Origin: Microbacterium sp. BK668
Lineage (GTDB): Bacteria > Actinomycetota > Actinomycetes > Actinomycetales > Microbacteriaceae
NCBI RefSeq assembly: GCF_004362195.1
Contig: NZ_SNWG01000001.1
Location: 868,001 to 932,000, forward strand
Length of the DNA stretch: 64,000 nucleotides
Direction: 5' to 3'
Both the position numbers and the translations under genes were made by a program. Below are positions 25,778 to 34,004 of this stretch, in pieces. Below the pieces are notes generated by a model. The model did no database searches. It was given only the letters and a program-made list of their open reading frames with translations, and was not told the DNA's origin. Each line of letters opens with the position of its first letter. Position 1 is the stretch's first letter.

Positions 25778-27265
25778 ATGAGCATGTCACCGTGGAGGCT
25801 CCGCCTCCTGATCGTCTCCCTTCTGACGGTCTCCCTGCTGGGCGCCCTCGATCACACGATCGTCGCGACCTCGCTCGCCACCGTCGCCGGCGAGCTCGGC
25901 GCCCTCGAGCACATGAGCTGGGTGGTCGTCGGCTACACCCTCGCGAGCACCGTGCTGCTTCCTGTCATCGGCAAGCTGGGCGACGCGATCGGTCCGCGCG
26001 GGGTGTTCCTCACCTCGCTGATCCTCTTCCTCCTCGCCTCGCTCGCGTGCGGGTTCGCGCAGGACATGCCGCAGCTCATCGCCGCGCGCGTCGTGCAGGG
26101 GATGAGCTCGGCGGGCATCCAGCTCATGTCCCAGACCATCGTCGCCGAGGTCACGACCCCGCGCGTGCGGCCCAAGTACCTCGCGATCATCGGCGCCGCC
26201 TTCCCGATCGCGATCCTCATCGGCCCCGTCCTCGGCGGTCTGATCACCGACTACTGGGGCTGGCAGTGGGTCTTCTGGATCAACCTCCCCTTCGGCGTCG
26301 CGGCCCTGCTGCTTGCGATCGTCGCCGTGCCGAAGATCGCGGGATTCGGCCGTCGGCGCTTCGACCTCGCGGGATCTGTCGCGTTCACGGTCGGGATGGT
26401 GGCGCTCGTGCTCGCCGTCACGTGGGTCGGCGATGCGGCGCTCACCGCGGCATCCATCGTCTCGTTCGCCGTCGCCGCGATCGCGTTCGCGGCGTTCTTC
26501 CTCTTCGAGCTGCGCGCCCCCGAGCCTCTCGTGCCGCTGCGGCTCTTCGCGAACCGGACGGTGGCGGCGGGGGTCGCGCTCTCGGCGATCATCGGCATCG
26601 GGCTCTTCTCGATCACCGCCTACCTGCCCACCTACGTCCAGATGGCGTACCGCACGAGCGCGACGGTCTCGGGCCTGATTCCCATCGCGACGGTGTTCGG
26701 GATGCTGCTCTCCAACCTCGCCACCGGCTGGCTCGTGAGCCGGACCGGCCACTACCGCGTCTACCCCATCGCGGGCACGGCGCTCGGCGCCGCGGGACTG
26801 TTCACCATGTCGCTGCTCCCGGTCGGCGTGCCGCTGTGGGTGCCGATGATCGTCATGGCCGTCGTCGGCGTCGGCACGGGCGCGTTCATGAGTCTCGTCA
26901 TCGCCGTCGTGCAGAGCGCTGCGCCGCGTCGCGACACGGGCTCGGTGACCGCGACCGTCAACCTCGTGCGCCAGATCGGCTCCACCGTCGCGACGGCGAT
27001 CATCGGCGGCGTCGTCGGCTTCGGCGTCGCCGCTCGCCTGCCGGGATCGATGGATGCCTCGACCCTCACGCCGCAGCTCGTGCACGCGGCGGCGCCCGCC
27101 GTTCAGACGGAGGTGGCCGCGATCTACACGGGCGTCTTCGCCCCGGTCTTCGCGGCGCTCGCCGTCGTCTACGCCGCCGGCGTCATCGCCGCGATCCTCC
27201 TTCCCGCCGGCCGGCTCTCCGACGAGACCGCGCCCGTTGCCAGCTCCGAACCCGTCACCGCGTGA
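25778..27265 (+). CDS. MFS transporter, DHA2-type (14 transmembrane segments)
   Basis: A 495-residue drug/metabolite:H+ antiporter-type MFS protein starting MSMSPWRLRLLIVSLL, with motif ALDHTIVATSLATVAGELG in helix 1 and WVFWINLPFGVAAL typical of DHA2. It could export or import an aromatic compound; its place between the ring-cleavage operon and the glycoside oxidase gene suggests a substrate of this pathway. ATG 25778 has no strong ribosome site. A leaderless start at GTG 25676 would add a 34-residue Arg-rich N-terminus and cannot be excluded. About 100 nt of leader follows the promoter. Confidence 0.88.
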   Translation: MSMSPWRLRLLIVSLLTVSLLGALDHTIVATSLATVAGELGALEHMSWVVVGYTLASTVLLPVIGKLGDAIGPRGVFLTSLILFLLASLACGFAQDMPQLIAARVVQGMSSAGIQLMSQTIVAEVTTPRVRPKYLAIIGAAFPIAILIGPVLGGLITDYWGWQWVFWINLPFGVAALLLAIVAVPKIAGFGRRRFDLAGSVAFTVGMVALVLAVTWVGDAALTAASIVSFAVAAIAFAAFFLFELRAPEPLVPLRLFANRTVAAGVALSAIIGIGLFSITAYLPTYVQMAYRTSATVSGLIPIATVFGMLLSNLATGWLVSRTGHYRVYPIAGTALGAAGLFTMSLLPVGVPLWVPMIVMAVVGVGTGAFMSLVIAVVQSAAPRRDTGSVTATVNLVRQIGSTVATAIIGGVVGFGVAARLPGSMDASTLTPQLVHAAAPAVQTEVAAIYTGVFAPVFAALAVVYAAGVIAAILLPAGRLSDETAPVASSEPVTA

Positions 27266-27293
27266 CCCCGACGTGACCAGAAGAGGTACTCCC

Positions 27294-28889
27294 ATGTCGC
27301 ACCAGCCCACCGTCGCCATCGTCGGCTCCGGCCCGATCGGCTCCGCGTACGCCCGCGTGATCCTCGAGGCCGACCCAGACGTCCGCGTCGTCATGTTCGA
27401 AGCCGGGCCGCAGCTCACCGCCGTCCCGGGGGAGAGCGTGCGCAACATCACCGACCCGGAGGAGAAGGCCCGCGCCCGCGAGATGTCGCAGGGGCCGCAG
27501 TCCGGCGCCTTCCGCGAGACGCTGGGCATCCCCGCCGGTGTCGTCGTCGAAGGCATGTTCACGGCCCGGCAGGGCACGCACCTCCTCGACTTCGGCGGCG
27601 AGGGCTCGGCGCACGCGCCGACCTTCCCTGCCGCGGCGGGCGCGACCAACGTCGGCGGCCAGGGTGCGCACTGGACCTGCGCCATCCCGCGGCCCGCCTT
27701 CAGCGAGAAGGTCGACTTCATCGACGACGGCGAATGGGAGGACCTCATCTCGACCGCCGAGGGGCTGCTCCACGCCCAGAGCGCGGCGTTCGCCGACTCG
27801 CCGATCGGCACCGCCATCCGCTCCCTCCTCGACGACGAGTTCGGCGCCGAACTCCCGCCGGGCTACGGCGTGGGCACGCTGCCGGTCGCGGGCGACCCGC
27901 AGCCCGACGGGTCGATGGTCTGGGCGGGAGCGAACACCGTCCTCGGACCGCTCATCGAGGCGGGGACGCCCGAATCCGCACGATTCGAGCTGCGCGACCT
28001 CACCCTCGTCCGGCGCATCGAGCACGAGGGCGGCCACGCGACCGGCGTCACGATCGAGGACCTCCGCACGAAGGAGGTGTCGTTCGTCCCCGCCGAGGTC
28101 GTCGTCGTCGCGGCGGACGCCTTCCGGTCTCCGCAGCTGCTGTGGGCATCCGGCATCCGACCCGCCGCACTGGGGCGCTACCTCACCGAGCACCACGTGG
28201 TGATCACGACGATCGCGCTCGACGAGGAGCGGATGGGCGGGCTCATCTCGCAGGAGGAGTTCGAGACCGAGCTCGCCCGCCGCGCGCTGAACGCCGCCGA
28301 TCCTGTCGCGGCGGTCAACCGCATCCCGTTCTCGGAGCCCGATCACCCGCTCTCGCTGCAGGTGATGTACGCCGAGAACCCGCCCTTCCAGCTCGACCCG
28401 TCGCACCCCGCCGCGGGCAACCGCTGGGGCTACGTGAACATGGGCTACGGCGTGCGCAAGTTCCCGCGCGTCGAGGACGGCGTGACCTTCCACGACGACG
28501 AGCTCGACTACCGGGGCTTCCCGAACATGACGATCGAGTACGCGCTGACGGATGCCGAGCAGCCCGAGCTCGACGAGGCCCACGAGCGGATCCGCCGCGC
28601 CGGCGCGGCCCTCGGCACCTTCATCGCCGAGCCGAGGCTCCTGCCGAACGGCTCGAGCCTGCACTACATGGGCACGATGAGGATGGGCGCGGCCGACGAC
28701 GGCACGTCGGTGGCCGACCCCTGGTCGCACGTGTGGGGCTTCGACAACCTCGTCGTGGGAGGCAACGCCCTCATCCCGACCGCGAACACGATGAACCCGA
28801 CCCTCATGAGCGTCGCGATCGCCGTGCGCGGGGCGCGGCGGGTGGTCGACGAGCTCGCCGACGCGCGAGTGGAGGTCTCGGCCGGCTGA
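27294..28889 (+). CDS. GMC-type FAD oxidoreductase, glycoside/pyranose C3-oxidase-like
   Basis: A 531-residue flavoprotein. It has an N-terminal dinucleotide motif VAIVGSGPIGSAYARVILE, the flavin-attachment-region motif NVGGQGAHWTCAIPRP as in pyranose oxidases, and a C-terminal active-site region with LHYMGTMRMG and NALIPTANTMNPTLMSVAIA. This matches the branch containing pyranose 2-oxidase and the bacterial C-glycoside 3-oxidases (CarA type), which make the 3-oxo-glycoside that deglycosidases require. AGAAGAGG lies 7 nt before ATG. No Tat signal is seen, so it is cytoplasmic. Confidence 0.82.
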   Translation: MSHQPTVAIVGSGPIGSAYARVILEADPDVRVVMFEAGPQLTAVPGESVRNITDPEEKARAREMSQGPQSGAFRETLGIPAGVVVEGMFTARQGTHLLDFGGEGSAHAPTFPAAAGATNVGGQGAHWTCAIPRPAFSEKVDFIDDGEWEDLISTAEGLLHAQSAAFADSPIGTAIRSLLDDEFGAELPPGYGVGTLPVAGDPQPDGSMVWAGANTVLGPLIEAGTPESARFELRDLTLVRRIEHEGGHATGVTIEDLRTKEVSFVPAEVVVVAADAFRSPQLLWASGIRPAALGRYLTEHHVVITTIALDEERMGGLISQEEFETELARRALNAADPVAAVNRIPFSEPDHPLSLQVMYAENPPFQLDPSHPAAGNRWGYVNMGYGVRKFPRVEDGVTFHDDELDYRGFPNMTIEYALTDAEQPELDEAHERIRRAGAALGTFIAEPRLLPNGSSLHYMGTMRMGAADDGTSVADPWSHVWGFDNLVVGGNALIPTANTMNPTLMSVAIAVRGARRVVDELADARVEVSAG

Positions 28890-28902
28890 GTGCAGGCCCG
28901 GC

Positions 28903-29676
28903 TCACGGGGCGGCGACGCGGTCCGACATGTACTTCGCGCCGGCCGACGAGGTGAACCCCCCGTCGACGGGGATCTCGGCCCCGGACACGTACGACGCGG
29001 CGTCGGACAGCAGGAAAGCGACGACGCGCGCCACCTCGTCGGACTCGCCCGTGCGCTCGAGCGGTGTGAGGGCGAGTTGGGCCGCGCGCATCGCGTCCGG
29101 CGCGCTCGCCGTCATCGGCGTCTCGATGAAGCCGGGGTGGACGACGTTGACACGGACGCCGCGGGGACCGAGTTCGGTCGCCGCGGCGTGCGTGAGTCCG
29201 CGCAGCCCCCACTTCGACGCCGTGTACGCGACCGGATAGTGGCCGTTCAGCGCGGCGGACGATCCGATGTTCACGATGGACGATCCGGCGCCCATGAGCG
29301 GCGCGAGCGCCTGGATGCCGAGCAGCGGGCCGGTGAGGTCGACCGCGAGCACGCGGTCCCAAGCGGCGCGGTCGACGGCGCCGAGCCGTGCGCGGTGCGT
29401 GATGCCGGCGTTGTTGACGAGGCCGCGCAGCGGCTCGTCCCCGAGCCGATCGGCCAGGTCCCGCGCGAGGGCCGCCCACGCCGTCTCGTCCGCCACGTCG
29501 AGCCGCCGGTACTCGACCCCGGCGAGGTCGCGCGGCGGGGCGTCGGTCACGTCCGTCGCGATCACCCGCGCCCCGGATTCCGCGAGCAGCCGCGCCTCGG
29601 CGGCGCCTTGGCCGCCGCCCGCCCCGGTCACGACGATCGTGCGGCTCTCGAGTCCCGGGTAGGCGGCGCTGGTCAT
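28903..29676 (-). CDS. Short-chain dehydrogenase/reductase (SDR)
   Basis: A 257-residue classical SDR: cofactor motif TGAGGGQGAAEA, NNAG, catalytic Ser in NIGSSAA and YTASKWG (Tyr, Lys). The C-terminal DAASYVSGAEIPVDGGF is typical. It converges on the oxidase gene with a 13-nt gap, so it is a separate unit. Minus-strand TAGCGT (29683-29688) lies 6 nt before ATG, so the message is probably leaderless. Substrate unknown; an alcohol of the neighbouring pathway is possible. Confidence 0.9.
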   Translation of the reverse strand: MTSAAYPGLESRTIVVTGAGGGQGAAEARLLAESGARVIATDVTDAPPRDLAGVEYRRLDVADETAWAALARDLADRLGDEPLRGLVNNAGITHRARLGAVDRAAWDRVLAVDLTGPLLGIQALAPLMGAGSSIVNIGSSAALNGHYPVAYTASKWGLRGLTHAAATELGPRGVRVNVVHPGFIETPMTASAPDAMRAAQLALTPLERTGESDEVARVVAFLLSDAASYVSGAEIPVDGGFTSSAGAKYMSDRVAAP

Positions 29677-29760
29677 GCGTCGACGCTAGCCGCCACCCGC
29701 CGGCGCGCGGAACGCACGATCGGTGATGCCCCGCATCGGGATCCCCCGAAGCGGGGCCCC

Positions 29761-29792
29761 GGTCGTTGAGCGAGCGAAGCGAGACGAAACGC
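29761..29792 (+). repeat. Family B repeat, single copy
   Basis: A complete copy GGTCGTTGAGCGAGCGAAGC plus GAGACGAAACGC between the SDR and the POT transporter gene, directly after a GC hairpin (CCCC CGAAG CGGGG). Confidence 0.8.
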
Positions 29793-29855
29793 GCTGGATC
29801 CGCGAGGAGCGCCACCCCCGCGGCCCTGGTCGACCGGCGCGGGGCCGGGTTGCGG

Positions 29856-31457
29856 TCAGCGGACTCCGCGCATGAGCTTCAGCACCGGCTTGACCGAGAG
29901 CCACAGCGCGATGCCCAGGACGATCGCGATCGCGCCGAGGATCGTGAAGTACGGCACCTCGTCGTCCGGGTTGTAGAACTGCGCGAGCCAGCCGGCGATC
30001 GACGTGCCGAGGGCGACCGAGAGGAAGTACAGCGCGACCATCTGCGTGTGGAATCGCTCGGGCGCGAGCTTCGTCGTGACCGACAGTCCCGGCGGCGAGA
30101 TGAACATCTCGGCGATCGTGAAGACGAAGAGGATGAGCACGATCGCCAGCAGCGGCGTGGAGTTGGGCGCTCCGTTCGCCCAGGGCAGGAAGAGCAGGAA
30201 CGCGATGCCCATGATGATCGCACCGAGGGCGAACTTCACCGGCGCCGGCGGCTGGCGGGAGCCCAGTCTCGTCCAGATCGCGGCGAAGACGCCCGAGAGG
30301 ATGATCACGAAGACCGGGTTGATGGAGTTGACCCACGAGACGGGCATCTCCCAGCCGAGGATGTTCCGGTTCAAGCGCTGGTCGGAGTAGATCGTCAGCA
30401 CGGTGAACTGCTGCTGGTACAGCGACCAGAAGCCGACGTTGACGATGAAGAGCGGGATGAAGCCCAGCACCCGCGACCGCTCGTCGGACGAGATGAGCTT
30501 GGACGACGTGATGACGAAGAAGTAGGCGATCGCCGCGAGGAGGGTGACGATGATGACCACGCCGGCGAGGTTGTCCGCGCGGATGACGCCCAGGAGCACG
30601 AGCGCGGCGAGGACCACGAGTCCGCCGGCCGCGATGCCGATCATCATGCCGTAGCGGTTCCTAGGCAGGGGATTGGCGACGACGCTCGCCGACTTCGGCA
30701 GCTCCTTGCGGCCGAACGAGTACTGGATGAGCCCGATGGCCATGCCGACCGCGGCGGCCCCGAAGCCCCAGTGGAACCCGTAGTTCGTCTGGAGGAAGCC
30801 GGTCACGAGCGGCCCGAGGAAGGCGCCGAGGTTGATGCCGAGGTAGAAGATCGAGAATCCGGCGTCACGGCGGCTGTCGCCGGCCCGGTACAGCGTGCCG
30901 ACGACCGCCGTCGCGTTCGCCTTGAGGCCGCCCGAGCCGACCGCGACGAGGATGAGGCCGACGCCGAGTCCCCACACATTCGGCAGCACCGCCAGCCCGA
31001 TGTGACCCGCCATGATGACCACGGCGCTCCAGAAGAGCACGCGCTCCGAGCCGAAGAGCCGGTCGGCGAGCCATGCGCCGAGGATCGTGCAGAGGTAGAC
31101 GGTGCCGCCGTAGGCGCCGACGATCCCCGTCGCGGTCGCCTGGTCGATCCCCAGGCCGCCCTGGGCGACCGAGTAGTACATGTACAGCAGCAGGATCCCC
31201 TGCATGCCGTAGAAGCTGAACCGCTCCCACATCTCGACGCCGAAGATGTGCCAGAGGGGCCACGGCTGCCCGAAGAACCGGGTGTCCTGATCGCCGCGCC
31301 CCATCGTGCCGGCGGCATCCGTCCCGCTGCGCTCCGCGGCGACTCGCCCTGCTCCGTCGCCGGCAGCCCCCGCCGCCGTCGCGCCGTCCGGCGCGCCGAC
31401 CGGCACCTGCGCCGGTTCGTCGTCCGGTCCGCTCTGCCCCCGCGATCGGTCGCTCAT
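29856..31457 (-). CDS. POT/PTR family proton-coupled oligopeptide transporter
   Basis: A 533-residue transporter with a disordered Ala/Gly/Asp-rich N-terminus of about 55 residues, then the POT helix-1 signature EMWERFSFYGMQGILLLYM and about 14 membrane segments. The family imports di- and tripeptides with protons. The TAGCCT -10 (31464-31469, minus strand) is 6 nt before ATG, so it is probably leaderless. No operon partner is evident. Confidence 0.9.
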   Translation of the reverse strand: MSDRSRGQSGPDDEPAQVPVGAPDGATAAGAAGDGAGRVAAERSGTDAAGTMGRGDQDTRFFGQPWPLWHIFGVEMWERFSFYGMQGILLLYMYYSVAQGGLGIDQATATGIVGAYGGTVYLCTILGAWLADRLFGSERVLFWSAVVIMAGHIGLAVLPNVWGLGVGLILVAVGSGGLKANATAVVGTLYRAGDSRRDAGFSIFYLGINLGAFLGPLVTGFLQTNYGFHWGFGAAAVGMAIGLIQYSFGRKELPKSASVVANPLPRNRYGMMIGIAAGGLVVLAALVLLGVIRADNLAGVVIIVTLLAAIAYFFVITSSKLISSDERSRVLGFIPLFIVNVGFWSLYQQQFTVLTIYSDQRLNRNILGWEMPVSWVNSINPVFVIILSGVFAAIWTRLGSRQPPAPVKFALGAIIMGIAFLLFLPWANGAPNSTPLLAIVLILFVFTIAEMFISPPGLSVTTKLAPERFHTQMVALYFLSVALGTSIAGWLAQFYNPDDEVPYFTILGAIAIVLGIALWLSVKPVLKLMRGVR

Positions 31458-31498
31458 GGGGTCAGGCTAGCCCCCGCGTCCCTCGCGGGACAGACGTC

Positions 31499-32941
31499 TC
31501 ACTCTCGGAGGGACGGATGCCGCTCCTGCGCCCAATGCCGGCGCGGGATGAAGAGCGCGACGACGAGCGCGATCACGGCGGCGATCCCGCCGAGGACGAA
31601 CGACAGGGTGAACGCGGTCGGCGTGGGGGCCGGCATCCCCTCGACGTCCACGACGAAGGTCGCGAGCACGGCGCCGATGACCGCCGCCGCCGTGCTCGTG
31701 CCGAGCGAGCGGAACAGCGCGTTCAGGCCGTTCGAGGCGCCGGTCTCGGACTGCGGCACCGAGCGCATGATGAGCATCGGCATCGCGGCGTACCCGAACC
31801 CGATGCCCGCGCCGATGAGGAAGTTCGCCACGACGAGCTGCCACACCTCCGTGGAGAAGAGGAGCGTGAAGCCGTACGCGACGATCAGCGAGATCGCGCC
31901 CAGCACGAGCAGGAGCTTGGGTCCCACCGTCCGGGCGAGCCGCCCCGAGAACGGCGAGAGCACCATCATGACGACCCCGGCCGGCATCACGACGAAGCTC
32001 GCGGCGAGGAGCGAGAGCCCGAACCCGCCCGCGACCGCGGGCAGCTCGAGCATCTGCGGATAGGCCACGTTCGACGCGAACAGCGAGAAGCCCATCGCGA
32101 CCGACGCGAGATTGGTGAGCAGGACGGGGCGGCGCGCGGCGACCCGCAGATCGAGCAGCGGCGCATCGATGCCCAGCTCGAACCATCCCCACGCGAGCAG
32201 CGCGACGACGCCGCCGATGCCGAGCGCGAGGATGGAGGGGGACGTCCAGCCCCACTCGTTGCCCCGCGAGATGGCGAGGAGGATGCCGAGGAGGCCCGCC
32301 GTCAGCCCCGCCGCTCCGATGTAGTCGAAGCGTCCGGCGGTGCGCAGGACGCTCACCGGCACGATCCACAGCACGAGCCAGAACACGACGACGCCGAGCC
32401 CCGCGGCCACCCAGAAGAGCACGTGCCAATCGGCGCGCTCGGTGATGAAGGCGCTGATCGGAAGACCCAGCGCACCCCCGACGCCGAGCGTCGCGCTGAT
32501 GAGGGCGATCGCGGAGTCGACGCGGTTCTCGTGGAGCACATCCCGCAGGATCGAGATGCCGAGCGGCACGACGCCGACGATGGCCCCCTGGAGCGTCCGG
32601 CCGACGATGATCCCGACGATGCCCGGGGAGAGCGCGGCCACGACCGAGCCCACCACCATGATCGCCAGCAGTACGAGGACGATGCGCCGCTTGCCGTACA
32701 TGTCGCCGAGCCGGCCCGAGATGGGCGTCAGCACCGCCGCTGCGAGCAGCGTCGAGGTCACGACCCACGCGGTGTCCTCGCGGCTGGCATCGAGCAGCTC
32801 GGGGAGCCTCGACTGGATCGGCACGACGAGCGTGAACATGAACGACGAGGCGAGACCGGCGATCGCGAGCACGGCCACGATCGCACCCTGAGGCGGCATT
32901 CGGGTGAGTCGTCTTCTCGCTTCCTCATCCTTCGCCGCCAC
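31499..32941 (-). CDS. MFS transporter, DHA2-type
   Basis: A 480-residue transporter with about 14 membrane segments: FMFTLVVPIQSRLPELL in helix 1, VVTSTLLAAAVLTPISGRLGDMYGKRR (motif A) and VPLGISILRDVL. Probably a proton-coupled exporter of unknown substrate. GTG start lies 6 nt after a minus-strand TAGCCT box (32948-32953), again a leaderless arrangement. It is 41 nt upstream of the POT gene, which has its own promoter. Confidence 0.88.
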   Translation of the reverse strand: MAAKDEEARRRLTRMPPQGAIVAVLAIAGLASSFMFTLVVPIQSRLPELLDASREDTAWVVTSTLLAAAVLTPISGRLGDMYGKRRIVLVLLAIMVVGSVVAALSPGIVGIIVGRTLQGAIVGVVPLGISILRDVLHENRVDSAIALISATLGVGGALGLPISAFITERADWHVLFWVAAGLGVVVFWLVLWIVPVSVLRTAGRFDYIGAAGLTAGLLGILLAISRGNEWGWTSPSILALGIGGVVALLAWGWFELGIDAPLLDLRVAARRPVLLTNLASVAMGFSLFASNVAYPQMLELPAVAGGFGLSLLAASFVVMPAGVVMMVLSPFSGRLARTVGPKLLLVLGAISLIVAYGFTLLFSTEVWQLVVANFLIGAGIGFGYAAMPMLIMRSVPQSETGASNGLNALFRSLGTSTAAAVIGAVLATFVVDVEGMPAPTPTAFTLSFVLGGIAAVIALVVALFIPRRHWAQERHPSLRE

Positions 32942-33015
32942 CGATCCAGGCTATCGGCGGGCTGACGAGCGAGGGCCGGGGCCTGGGGGCCCGACCGGCC
33001 CGGCTCGTGCGCGGC

Positions 33016-33046
33016 GCGTCTCGCTTCGCTCGCTCGACGATCGGGA
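33016..33046 (-). repeat. Family B repeat, single reverse copy
   Basis: GCGTCTCGCTTCGCTCGCTC followed by GACGATCGGG, in the intergenic region between divergent MFS and GNAT genes. Confidence 0.75.
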
Positions 33047-33136
33047 GGATCGCGGGTCGTGAAGTCCAGGTGCACAGCGCCGGAGGCGAGACGGTCGGGG
33101 CCGACGGGCACCGCCGAGCGCGCGTAGGTTAGGCGC

Positions 33137-33862
33137 ATGACCGACCCCTCCGCCGACCCCGTTCCTCCGCCCGGCATCGAGATCCGTCCCCTCGAGACGG
33201 TCGAGGAGGTGTTCGCGGCATCCGAGGTCCTGGCCGATGTATGGAGCGGCGACCGCGGCGGCATGCCGCCCAACCTGCTGCGGGCGCTCGCGCACTCGGG
33301 CAACTACGCCGTCGGCCTGTACGACGGCGACCGGCTGGTCGGGGCATCCGTCGCGTTCTTCGCCGCTCCCTCCGAGCGCTCGATGCACTCGCACATCACG
33401 GGGGTGCTGCCGCAGTACCAGCGACAGGGCCTCGGTCGCGTGCTCAAGCAGCATCAGCGTGCGTGGGCGTTCGCCCGTGAGGTCGGCCACATCACGTGGA
33501 CGTTCGATCCGCTGGTCGCGCGCAACGCCCACTTCAACCTGCGCGTGCTCGGAACGCGCGTGACCGAGTACCTCGTCAACCAGTACGGGCCCATGGACGA
33601 CGGTGTCAACCGCGGCGATGAGACCGACCGGCTGCTCGTGGCGTGGGCGCTCGCGGCTCCGCCGGTCCCGACGCCGCCCGACGACGCCGTGGTCGCCTCC
33701 GTCGGAATTCCGTCCGACATCGAGGGCCTTCGCCGGGAGAAGGCGACGGATGCCGCGTCCTGGCGCCTGCGCGTGCGCGCGCAGTTCCTCCAGCACCTGG
33801 CCGACGGCCTGGTGGTCGGAGGTTTCGACGACGCGCGCGGCTACCTGTTCGTGCGGCCCTGA
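33137..33862 (+). CDS. GNAT superfamily acyltransferase (COG3375-like)
   Basis: A 241-residue GNAT-fold protein. The acyl-CoA site is in HSHITGVLPQYQRQGLGRVLK, followed by WTFDPLVARNAHFNLRVLGTRV, typical of the COG3375 group. Members of this group sit near N-succinylamino acid racemases and may succinylate or acylate amino acids; a MenC/NSAR-type gene is 3.9 kb away (37714). TAGGTT (33125-33130) is 6 nt before ATG, so it is probably leaderless. Confidence 0.82.
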   Translation: MTDPSADPVPPPGIEIRPLETVEEVFAASEVLADVWSGDRGGMPPNLLRALAHSGNYAVGLYDGDRLVGASVAFFAAPSERSMHSHITGVLPQYQRQGLGRVLKQHQRAWAFAREVGHITWTFDPLVARNAHFNLRVLGTRVTEYLVNQYGPMDDGVNRGDETDRLLVAWALAAPPVPTPPDDAVVASVGIPSDIEGLRREKATDAASWRLRVRAQFLQHLADGLVVGGFDDARGYLFVRP

Positions 33863-34004
33863 TCGCGGTCCCCGACCTCGGCGAGGGGTCGAACGTCGGA
33901 GGATCGCACCGGATTCGGAGGATTCCTGCCGAATCATCCGAATCCGGCGCGATCGTCCGACGGCCGCACGGGACGCGGCATCCGTCGGTCCTAGGCTGAC
34001 GCGC

